Part shown: in pieces, positions 43,482 to 50,407 of the stretch
Position numbering within the stretch: the first letter of the stretch is position 1
Layout of the letters: every line of letters starts with the position of its first letter
Origin: Planctomycetaceae bacterium
GTDB lineage: Bacteria > Planctomycetota > Planctomycetia > Pirellulales > Pirellulaceae
Assembly: GCA_007121535.1 (NCBI GenBank)
Contig: SKKK01000453.1
Span: forward strand, 1 to 50,407
Direction: 5' to 3'
DNA length: 50,407 nucleotides
Notes under the pieces: generated by a model
The model's database searches: none
The model's input: the letters and a program-made list of their open reading frames with translations, nothing else
Told to the model about the DNA's origin: nothing
Position numbers and translations under genes: made by a program

Positions 43482-44435
43482 TCACCTGCCCAGAAGAGGG
43501 CAGTGAAGCTGGCAGAAAAATTGATGGCAGAAAAATGGCTGAGGCTGGGAAAATTCCAATACGGTTGGAAGATCATAGACAGGTGGGTGGCACCTATTGT
43601 TTGCACCTATTGTTTGCACTTGGTCCAATGCTTGACCGCTGCAAACAGAATGGCGGCCATTATTCGGTGTGGCGCACGCCGCTTCAAAACGCTCGGTGTC
43701 GTTCTGTACCTTGGCAAGGATGGCGGGGACGATCAGCCCGGCACTATGCCGCTGAAGCCGCTGTTGCAGGTGTGTCAGCCGAGCTGCGGCTTGGGACACC
43801 GTGCCGCCGATCAGTTCAGGCTGGTAATCAGGGTCTTCCAACCCCACATTCGCTTCCAGACCGATCCAGCCATAGCCATACAGGTAGTTGCGGTTCTGTA
43901 GCTCGCGCGGCGGCGGGATGAGCTGCCGCAGCACGTGTTCGCTGACCGGGCTGGAATGCGCCGAGAGCGAACCCGGGTCTTCGCACCAATGGCACAGTAC
44001 TCCCAGATACTTCATGGCCCGGTCCAGATGATCGGCATCGTTCCGACCTTTCCGCAGATGCTCGATGATTCGTTCGAAGTACCACTCCATCCCGGCTCGT
44101 GTGGGACCGGGCGGGTTGACGTCGTGCAGCGACAGTCGCACACCAGGCACCATGCAATAGGGGTCCAGGTGCGGCGCGTTGCCTCCGGCATGCGTGTCCT
44201 GTAACGAGGTGTACTTCTCGTGCAAGCGGGCTAGCGCTGCGGCCCCGACGAACGCGGCCTGCTGGTCGGGCAACCGCTGGACGGCCCACCGCCGGATGTA
44301 CCGGTGAGCGCCGCCCCACGCCCAACAGGGCTCGGGGATCAGCAGGGCCAGGAGGACCGCGCCGAACGATGGGCCCAGCCGGAAAAGCGTGCGTTGCCAT
44401 GCTGCGAGCGGCATCAGGGCGTGGGTTCGTTGCAT
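43482..44435 (-). CDS. phospholipase C / P1-nuclease-fold secreted protein, aberrant C-terminus
   Basis: The ATG at 44435 (MQRTHALMPLAAWQRTLF) follows AAGGGGG and starts a signal peptide ending at CWAWGG. WGGAHRYIRRW near the mature N-terminus and LCHWCEDPGSLSAHSSP are the Trp/His/Asp zinc-ligand patterns of the zinc-dependent phospholipase C/P1-nuclease fold. NRNYLYGYGWIGLEANVGLE follows. After about residue 265 (RFEAAC) the sequence loses family character, and the last residues (PFFCHQFFCQLHC) are a translation of the GCAGAAA-core repeat. The gene looks C-terminally truncated by repeat or other insertion. It overlaps the beta-helix gene by 22 bases. With its end missing, activity is doubtful. 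Confidence 0.6.
   Translation of the reverse strand: MQRTHALMPLAAWQRTLFRLGPSFGAVLLALLIPEPCWAWGGAHRYIRRWAVQRLPDQQAAFVGAAALARLHEKYTSLQDTHAGGNAPHLDPYCMVPGVRLSLHDVNPPGPTRAGMEWYFERIIEHLRKGRNDADHLDRAMKYLGVLCHWCEDPGSLSAHSSPVSEHVLRQLIPPPRELQNRNYLYGYGWIGLEANVGLEDPDYQPELIGGTVSQAAARLTHLQQRLQRHSAGLIVPAILAKVQNDTERFEAACATPNNGRHSVCSGQALDQVQTIGANNRCHPPVYDLPTVLEFSQPQPFFCHQFFCQLHCPLLGR
43511..43537. repeat. third occurrence of the GCAGAAA-core repeat
   Basis: GGCAGAAAAATTGATGGCAG followed by AAAAATGG contains two direct copies spaced as in the blocks around the GxxExxY gene (22029-23135). No GxxExxY gene is nearby. The copies are translated in reverse as the last residues of the phospholipase-like gene. Nearby, CACCTATTGTTTG is duplicated in tandem at about 43589-43616. 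Confidence 0.8.
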
Positions 44436-47161
44436 GATGAGCCCCCTTGCGATAACTGAAGGTTGTCCAAATAGAAAACCGTCTGCTCTTGAGCCAGGCT
44501 GACAAAACCCAGCCACTCGAGCTGGCGGAGTTCACGGCCGGGATACTGCAGCCCGGGAAAAGTTCGAGGCGACGCACCGGGCAGCGTCACGGTCAAATCG
44601 TAGGTGCCCGTCGCATCGTCGCCCAGCACGCTGGCGATCTCGATGCGAAACCACTGGCCCACGGGCACTTCCAGCAGCTCCCGGCCGTTGGCCACAAGCT
44701 TCCGGCCGGCAGCGATCCGCAGCGACGGTCCCGTGCGGTAGGGAGACGATGCGTCGCGCCATTCGTGGGCGAGGATCGCTCCGGGCTCCAGACGCACATC
44801 AAAGCCAAGCAACGCCCGACCCGTGCGAAAGTGCGGCGTGTAGAAGAAATGCGGGTTGAAAGCGTGTTCCAGATCAGGGGCGTCTACCACCTTCAGACTG
44901 TGCTGCCCGGAAGCGGCTTGTTCTGCGGTGATGCGAATCTGATCGCCTCGGCCTTCTTCCACCACCGTAGCCAACACGGGTAAACGGCCGGCAGGCGTCG
45001 TCTCGAAGTCATCGTCGATCGGTATCGGGTCCGGCGGGGCCGGGGGCGGCGGCAGCACCGTGGGCGGAAACTGAGCCTGCCGGGACAACGCTCGCCATTC
45101 GGTCGGCTCGACTAAACCCACGCGGCTGGTGTCGATCGGCTGGAAGCCTAACTCCAGCGCCGGACTGTCGGGTTCGAGGCGGAAATCGAACCGATCCGGG
45201 TCGACGAACCGAGGATCCGCTACCCGTGAGTTTCGATCCAGCCCCCGCGCCTGCCAATCGGCGAACGGCTGGCCGTAGAACGTCAGCGGTTGGTCGTCGG
45301 TCCGCCAATACAGATTGTGGTCCCATACGGTGCGATCGTCCGTACGTCCTGCATCGTCGTGAAACAGTTCTCCCTGGGTCAGGTAGAAGATGTTCCGCTG
45401 GACCTCCGACGGCGGCCCGTCCTGCAAACGCCAACGCCAGACGGCGTGCCGGGCGCTGAGCGCAAAGATGTTGTTGCGTACCGTGTTTCCCGGCTTGCCG
45501 GTATTCATCAACCCGCCGGTCAGCGTGTGGTACACGATATTGTTTTCCACCAGCATCCCGCGGCTGCCCTGGTCGAAATAGATTCCCCAGGCCATGGCAG
45601 GGTTGCCCATGTACGGCCAGATGTCGTGGAAGATGTTGTTCCGGATCACCGTGCCGGTCTGGACGCCCAAAGTATAGATGCCGCCTGCGTCGCTCAGTAC
45701 ACCGCGGACCACGTGATGCACGTGGTTGTACTCGATCGTGTTGTTGTGCGTGCGGTTGGGCGCCTCGCTCCAGGTCCACCCCAGCGAGATGCCCGAGTAA
45801 TCGAAGCTGTGGATTTCGTTGTGCGAGACCGTATTGTAGCTGCTCTGCGCCAGCCACAGTCCGACGCCCGCGGCGTACACGTGGCCTCCGTCGTGGATGT
45901 AGTTGTTCGTGATGACATTGCGACTGGCCTCGGCCACGTCGTGCTCGGCCATGCGATCCTCGCCGATTCGCACGCCTCCGGCCCCCAGGTCATGGATGTG
46001 GTTTCGCTGGATGCGGTTGTCCTTGCAGCCGCGCCCGAACCAGACGCCGTACGTACCCACATGAGCGATTTCGCAGTCCTCCAGCACGCAGTGCCTGGCA
46101 CCGGTGGCCATGAAGGCCGCGGGAACCGTCACGGCCGCCTGCGTGCTGCTGTTGCCCTCGGGCGCCAGCTCCCAATCGGCGTGGTGGAAGTTCAAGCCGC
46201 GCAGGGTGACGTGGTCGACAAAACGGCCTTGCTCGGCATCTCCGTCCAGTCGCACCAGTTCGGTCAGCACGGGAGCGATCACCTCCGCCTGCCGCAGGTC
46301 TTCGCCCGGCAGCGGCAGGTAGCTGAGCACACCGCTCGTGCGATCCAGGTACCACTCGCCCGGTTGGTCCAAGAACTCCAAGGCGTTCTCGACGTAGTAA
46401 CGCTGCTTGGGCTCCCAGTACCCGATGCTCCACCATTCCTTCATCGGCGCCGTGAACCGCACGATGTTTGTATCGGTATCGATCGACTGGATCGGATGGA
46501 TGGACGTCTCCCACGAGTGCATCAGGACGACGCGCACGTCGTCCAGTCGCGACCAGGGCCGAAGATCGCCGGGTGTGAACACGAACTTGTCGCGAGCGAT
46601 CGGTTTGGCACGCGGGTCGGCTGGACCCGGCAACAGTTCGGCGATGCGATAGTAGCCGGTGTTGGGCGAACGTGCCGGTCGTCTTCGCGAACCATCGACG
46701 AACAACTGCAGGAACCGCCATTCGCCTGATTGGACCTCGGGAATCTGCACGGTCCATAAGCCTCGCTCGGCCTGCCGCCAACCCGTGATGGGTCGGCCCC
46801 CGGACAGGGTCGGCCTCTGGCCGTCGTAACCCGTGAACGTCACAGGGTTTTCGGCGGTGCCGGAGTCTTCCGGCGTAATGACCAACGGTTGTGCCAGCCG
46901 GTGGGTGCCTCGGATCCGGATGGTTACCGGGGCGGGCAGCGATCCGTCGCTACGCAAGTCGCGCAGCGCCCTCTGAGCCCGGGCGATCGTGGCGAACGGA
47001 CCGTCGTTTCCGGCCGCATTCGGCTCGGCCGCAAGGCCCGACCAGGCATCATGGCCGTCGGGCGCGACGTAGAAGGTGACCGGTTCTGCCTCTGCCGCCG
47101 GGATCGAACGACCAAGGGCCAACAGGCTAAACATGACTAGCAACACGTCCCGGATTTTCAT
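44414..47161 (-). CDS. large secreted right-handed beta-helix protein
   Basis: This is a 915-residue exported protein (signal peptide MKIRDVLLVMFSLLALGRSI). VTFYVAPDGHDAWSGLAAEP followed by DGPFATIARAQRALRDLR is the typical start of pectate-lyase-like proteins that begin with a DUF1565-type segment. Residues about 300-620 carry parallel-beta-helix rungs rich in His and Asn (RNHIHDLGAGGV, THNNTIEYNHVHHV, VIRNNIFHDIW). The C-terminal 180 residues are concanavalin/LamG-like with ATVVEEGRGDQIRIT. A polysaccharide lyase or galactosidase role is likely but the substrate is unknown. It is 51 bases downstream of the ceramidase-like gene and probably cotranscribed. Confidence 0.85.
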   Translation of the reverse strand: MKIRDVLLVMFSLLALGRSIPAAEAEPVTFYVAPDGHDAWSGLAAEPNAAGNDGPFATIARAQRALRDLRSDGSLPAPVTIRIRGTHRLAQPLVITPEDSGTAENPVTFTGYDGQRPTLSGGRPITGWRQAERGLWTVQIPEVQSGEWRFLQLFVDGSRRRPARSPNTGYYRIAELLPGPADPRAKPIARDKFVFTPGDLRPWSRLDDVRVVLMHSWETSIHPIQSIDTDTNIVRFTAPMKEWWSIGYWEPKQRYYVENALEFLDQPGEWYLDRTSGVLSYLPLPGEDLRQAEVIAPVLTELVRLDGDAEQGRFVDHVTLRGLNFHHADWELAPEGNSSTQAAVTVPAAFMATGARHCVLEDCEIAHVGTYGVWFGRGCKDNRIQRNHIHDLGAGGVRIGEDRMAEHDVAEASRNVITNNYIHDGGHVYAAGVGLWLAQSSYNTVSHNEIHSFDYSGISLGWTWSEAPNRTHNNTIEYNHVHHVVRGVLSDAGGIYTLGVQTGTVIRNNIFHDIWPYMGNPAMAWGIYFDQGSRGMLVENNIVYHTLTGGLMNTGKPGNTVRNNIFALSARHAVWRWRLQDGPPSEVQRNIFYLTQGELFHDDAGRTDDRTVWDHNLYWRTDDQPLTFYGQPFADWQARGLDRNSRVADPRFVDPDRFDFRLEPDSPALELGFQPIDTSRVGLVEPTEWRALSRQAQFPPTVLPPPPAPPDPIPIDDDFETTPAGRLPVLATVVEEGRGDQIRITAEQAASGQHSLKVVDAPDLEHAFNPHFFYTPHFRTGRALLGFDVRLEPGAILAHEWRDASSPYRTGPSLRIAAGRKLVANGRELLEVPVGQWFRIEIASVLGDDATGTYDLTVTLPGASPRTFPGLQYPGRELRQLEWLGFVSLAQEQTVFYLDNLQLSQGGSSCNEPTP

Positions 47162-47212
47162 GGCGGGCCTCGCGCGGGTTGAGAGGCAAAGAAACCGTGC
47201 GTTTTCACGACA

Positions 47213-48667
47213 TCAAGGAGACGGTCGCAATGGCTCGTCGACTCGCCGGTTGGCGACGCTTTCGAGCAACTCCAGTGTCGTCGCGACAATCTTGGGCTCG
47301 GCTTGTACTTCCAGCATGCTGGTGCGAGCTCGCCAGGTAGTGTAGCCGCCTAACGCGTGCTGGTCCGGCGGCGGTACGTAACCGAAATAGCCGTTGGCCA
47401 AGCTGATGTTGAACGTGGGCGTCAGGGGACTTCTCCGCTTGATCTCCAGTCCCGTGCTGCCGAAGGCTTCGACTGGCAGCGCCGTGATGCCCAACCGGCC
47501 GATCCGGATCGCTTGCAGTTTCAACTCGTGGGACGACGGCATCTGGCTCAGCAGCACGGTCTCTCGAGCGTACGACTCGATGATGTTCCGTGGTCGGCCT
47601 TCCGGCAACTGGGCCACAACCGCCTTCGCCTCCGCGACTTCCGTATCGCTGGGCATCCGCACGTCCAGCGTCAACATCCGCTGCTCGGCCACCAACGGAA
47701 CCCAATCGTAATAGCAGATGGTCTGATACGCCTCGAACGCGGCTCGAGCTACGTCTTCGCCGACGGTGAACCGATCGAACTGACGACGTTCCGATCGCTC
47801 GAAATCGATACAGTTCGCATCGCCGCTGGTTCCGTTCGACAGCATCGCGACGAACGGTGGCGAAGCGTCCGCCGCGCCGATCATCTCGGTGATCCTGTCG
47901 CAAAAGACGGCGAAATAGTCAGCGGAGATTGCAGGGGCACCGACGTAGTGGGTCGAATAGTTGGACAACAAGGCGATCGGCTGACCGTCCCTTGTCTGAA
48001 TCGACAGCAGGGCCACATCGGTATCCACCGGGCCGGTGCGGCTGATCTTGTTCGGGTTGTTATGGCCGGGGTTCATCTGGGCGCGGTCGTCTTTCGTCCC
48101 GCCGAACGGATTGGTCGCCGCCGTACCGGGTTGCATCAGATAACGCCGGCAGAATACGTTCTTGTCGTCCTGGCCCATGGCCCATCCGATCCGAGCCGGT
48201 TGGAGATTCTTGTGAGCCCGGGTAATCCCTTTCGCGATCTGCGCGACCATGAATTCGGCGTAATCCAGGTCCGGATCGGTCGCATGCGCGGCCATCACGG
48301 CCGGCGCCGAGTGCGTATGAGTCGCCGCGATCAAGATGCGACAGGCCGGAATGCCCGTCGTCTGGCCGACCAGTTCTTTCGCTTTGTCGGCCTGTTCGCG
48401 CGACAGCAACAGGATGTCGACGATGGCGATGGCTACCTGGCCTTGCCCATCGTCCAGCACCAAGCACCGGGCGTGCAATGGGTCATGGACTTGCGAGGCG
48501 AACTGAGGCAGGATTCCGCCGCTGATCGGTACGGGCAACTGCGTCGGCGTGATATCGATCGCAAACGCGCCCGCTCGTAGAGTCCGATCCTCGTCGGCAG
48601 CTTCGCTCGAAAACGTGGTGGTGACCAGCGTTGCGACTACGATCGCCCATGCGAAAAGAGTCTTCAT
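47213..48667 (-). CDS. secreted neutral/alkaline ceramidase-like protein
   Basis: This is a 484-residue exported protein. The ATG at 48667 (MKTLFAWAIVVATLVTTTFS) has AGGAGATGG nine bases upstream and begins a signal peptide; the frame is open upstream without family sequence. AGAFAIDITPTQLPVPISGG is the characteristic N-terminus of the neutral/alkaline ceramidase family, and LIAATHTHSAPAVM carries the HxH zinc ligands. SNYSTHYVG and AMLSNGTSGDANCID are further landmarks. Many planctomycetal members have unknown amide substrates, so ceramide need not be the target. A repeat-like TTAGCACCGTTCGAGAAA lies at 48704. Confidence 0.85.
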   Translation of the reverse strand: MKTLFAWAIVVATLVTTTFSSEAADEDRTLRAGAFAIDITPTQLPVPISGGILPQFASQVHDPLHARCLVLDDGQGQVAIAIVDILLLSREQADKAKELVGQTTGIPACRILIAATHTHSAPAVMAAHATDPDLDYAEFMVAQIAKGITRAHKNLQPARIGWAMGQDDKNVFCRRYLMQPGTAATNPFGGTKDDRAQMNPGHNNPNKISRTGPVDTDVALLSIQTRDGQPIALLSNYSTHYVGAPAISADYFAVFCDRITEMIGAADASPPFVAMLSNGTSGDANCIDFERSERRQFDRFTVGEDVARAAFEAYQTICYYDWVPLVAEQRMLTLDVRMPSDTEVAEAKAVVAQLPEGRPRNIIESYARETVLLSQMPSSHELKLQAIRIGRLGITALPVEAFGSTGLEIKRRSPLTPTFNISLANGYFGYVPPPDQHALGGYTTWRARTSMLEVQAEPKIVATTLELLESVANRRVDEPLRPSP

Positions 48668-48903
48668 CGGATTCCATCTCCTGTCGTGAATGGTTGGATG
48701 GTCGTTAGCACCGTTCGAGAAACGTTCTCCAACACTTTGCCATGATAAACCAAAACGCGGCTGCAATCGATGGCATGGATTCCCGACTGATAACTGCTCC
48801 GCAAACCTTCGGTTGACGTGGGCGGTGTGCACAGACGGGGAGCGTTCCCAGCATTTTAGACCGGGGCGTAGGGGGGGGTGCAAGTCAACGTTGGCGTTTC
48901 GGG

Positions 48904-49503
48904 TTACGCGGCGCTACGCTCCGCAAGGGTCACCTCGTAGCCGAGTGATTCCAAACGTTTGACCAGGTGACGTCGGAGTCGGATCGGATCCAAGGTGTCA
49001 AAATAATTCCCTCCAAGTTCGTGATACTCCAGAGGCTTGTCCTTCGATAGCTGGTAGAACACGACCAGCAGCGAATGGGCCACCGCCACGATCGCACGCT
49101 TCTTTCCCCGGCGGCCTGTCAGGCGGCGGTATTGGGCTTGGAAATACGTGTCCTTCGATCGACCCGCCGCCCAAGCCGCCTCGCACAACGCGCGTCGCGA
49201 CCACACATTGCCTTTGGTCGTGCGACGCCGTTTCCGTTCGCCGGCAGACTCCTCGTTTCCCGGACAAAGCCCGGCCCAAGAAGCCAGATGCTCCGCCGTC
49301 GGAAACCGATCCATCTGCACACCGATTTCCGCCAACACGTTCTCAATCGTGACCCGGTTCACGCCCGGGATCGCGTCCAACCGCTGCAGTAACGGATCGT
49401 CCACAAAAGGCCGAAGTTCCTCCTCGATCCGAAACCGGAATTTCAGCCCCTCCCGACACTCGCTTCGATGGGCCGCCGACAGCGTCGCGACTCGTGGAAT
49501 CAC
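48904..49503 (-). pseudogene. IS110-family transposase, 5'-truncated
   Basis: The remaining part from about IEEELRPFVDDPLLQRLDAI to the stop is the C-terminal Transposase_20 region: AIPGVNRVTIENVLAEIG, then ASWAGLCPGNEESAGERKR, NVWSRRALCEAAWAA and RRGKKRAIVAVAHSLLVVFY. The N-terminal RuvC-like DEDD half, roughly half the protein, is missing. The first 20-odd codons from the GTG at 49503 do not look like the family. The left noncoding end that would carry a bridge RNA in this family is therefore lost as well. It is not expected to move by itself. Confidence 0.85.
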
Positions 49504-49642
49504 CCACGCTCTTTCGGCCCGTCTCAGAAGGGTAGAAATGCCGGAAATATGCTTGTCCGCCTGCGCGCCGGACGTGATTTTTTACCCAACCGCAGCCGAA
49601 CGGCGGCATCTTGCGGGTTGCCGGGGATTTTGTGAGATGCCT

Positions 49643-49706
49643 GATGGTGCGCGGCGACCGGTTGCGCAGTTGCCGATCTTCGATGAAGCGTTGGCGAAGC
49701 GGACCT
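49643..49706 (-). pseudogene. fragment of a tyrosine recombinase N-terminus
   Basis: On the minus strand GPLRQRFIEDRQLRNRSPRT is encoded in one frame. This is the usual opening of the core-binding domain of transposon/integron-type tyrosine recombinases. The following sequence does not continue the family in any frame. Together with the truncated IS110 gene it marks a junction of broken mobile elements. Nothing else is recognisable in 49504-49949. Confidence 0.45.
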
Positions 49707-49949
49707 GATGACGAAATCTCCCGAGTACAAGAGGAACTTCGGGCGGCGAGCGAGGGGCGGCAACGGGTATGGGCTTTCCCTCGAAGGGCTCCGCGAATCA
49801 TGCAATCGACACGCTCGACGATCCGGGATGCGAATCGGCAGCGGGCTTCCGAGAAACCGGTTCGCCTGAAGTGAGCCATGAGGACCCGCGCCGAGCGGTG
49901 ACCGGCAGTGGGCCGTTTTGTTGGGACCACGCAAGGGATGTGGGAACAC

Positions 49950-50407
49950 TCAGGGGGTCTGAGAACCGTCGATTTCGTCTGCCGCATCCTGCACCGCCTC
50001 GGCGCCTGCGCCGGATTCCGCTTCCAGGCGAGCCAGCAGGGGGGCGAGGTTCCAAAACCGGCCTTCGCGCCACGAAGCGCCGTAGAAGTAGTCGGAAATG
50101 TACGGCTCTTCATGGGCTCGGCGAAACGCGATCAGCTCGCGCAACGCTTCGACCGCCGGCTCGAATCGCTCCGAATCCTCGGGGATCGTCCTTTCGCCGT
50201 CAAACAGGGCGGCCAAACGGCCGGATCGGCGCGCGTGCTCCAAGCCCGCCGCCAGGAACTCGACCCGGTCCGCGTACTCCTCGTGTGGGGATTCCCGGGC
50301 TGCCTGGCGTGCACGCCGCAGTATGGCTTCGGCTGGCTCAAAACTGGCGGGGGGAAACGCCCGGTGCGCCTGCAGCAGGAACCGGCTCCAGCGATGACCA
50401 ATGTCGA
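49950..50407 (-). CDS. C-terminal part of a DUF4838-like protein (5' end beyond window)
   Basis: The frame is open from the window edge to the stop at 49950, giving at least 152 residues; the start is not in the window. Landmarks are HRWSRFLLQAHRAFPPASF, then AILRRARQAARESPHEEY, then RVEFLAAGLEHARRSG. This pattern of helical segments with the RVEFLxxGLEHxR motif is that of the C-terminus of DUF4838 proteins, which are secreted, GH-like proteins common in Planctomycetota. DYFYGASWREGRFWNLAPLL follows. The assignment is by motif memory only. Confidence 0.55.
   Translation of the reverse strand, partial: DIGHRWSRFLLQAHRAFPPASFEPAEAILRRARQAARESPHEEYADRVEFLAAGLEHARRSGRLAALFDGERTIPEDSERFEPAVEALRELIAFRRAHEEPYISDYFYGASWREGRFWNLAPLLARLEAESGAGAEAVQDAADEIDGSQTP

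Noticed and set aside
45290-46729. 479-codon plus-strand frame opposite the beta-helix gene
   Set aside because: Antisense to a signal-peptide-bearing protein with clear repeat rungs; no supporting features.

Overview
The window looks like a piece of a Planctomycetota chromosome, most likely Pirellulales. The evidence is the gene repertoire: ThuA/DUF1080 proteins, a formylglycine sulfatase, an exo-sialidase-like propeller, a GH43-like propeller, Gfo/Idh/MocA oxidoreductases, a beta-helix protein, a ceramidase-like protein, a VWA membrane protein and a 2131-residue secreted macroglobulin-like protein. GC is high, signal peptides are frequent, and some starts are GTG or TTG with strong Shine-Dalgarno (SD) sequences. 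This is inferred from protein content only; no rRNA or tRNA was seen.

Layout. 1-1900: REP-type palindromes, then a secreted ThuA-DUF1080 protein. 2026-3900: a gene-poor accessory patch with a lower-GC orphan gene, up to three integron attC-like palindromes, two strong hairpins, and a small antitoxin-like gene whose partner is deleted. 4064-8563: ettA, a GH43-like protein, purE-purK. 8588-9100: nested palindromic elements. 9104-13584 (minus): DUF1080 protein, GHMP sugar kinase, a BshC-like protein and a GT2 glycosyltransferase. 13741-17114: DAHP synthase, a small secreted protein, a sialidase-like protein. 17228-20482 (minus): PfpI/DJ-1 protein and a SWIM-SNF2 helicase. 20671-20911: 50-bp tandem repeats. 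21019-25148: an oxidoreductase, a GxxExxY/PDDEXK gene inside inverted arrays of a GCAGAAA-core repeat, and a UvrD/PcrA helicase. 25570-28395 (plus): second oxidoreductase and sulfatase. 28396-34205 (minus): thiO, holA, VWA membrane protein, GNAT-like protein. 34432-34566: a complete REPIN-like element. 34844-41239: the giant secreted protein. 41430-43330: a PIN-toxin/antitoxin pair with its own sigma70-like promoter and a very good attC-like site, then decayed sequence including an Rpn-like pseudogene. 43482-48667 (minus): a phospholipase-C/P1-nuclease-fold protein with a repeat-derived C-terminus, a 915-residue beta-helix protein and a ceramidase-like protein. 48904-50407: truncated IS110 transposase, an integrase fragment, and the 3' part of a DUF4838-like gene running off the window.

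How it works together. Housekeeping genes (purEK, DAHP synthase, holA, ettA, uvrD, thiO) are interleaved with secreted glycan-active proteins, as is usual in this phylum. The most novel material lies between the genes: attC-like sites without a visible integrase at two separate loci, both tied to toxin-antitoxin-type genes; a GxxExxY nuclease-fold gene framed by its own repeat family; and a REPIN-type repeat family present in several states of completeness. Several repeats supply the stop codon or the last codons of adjacent genes.
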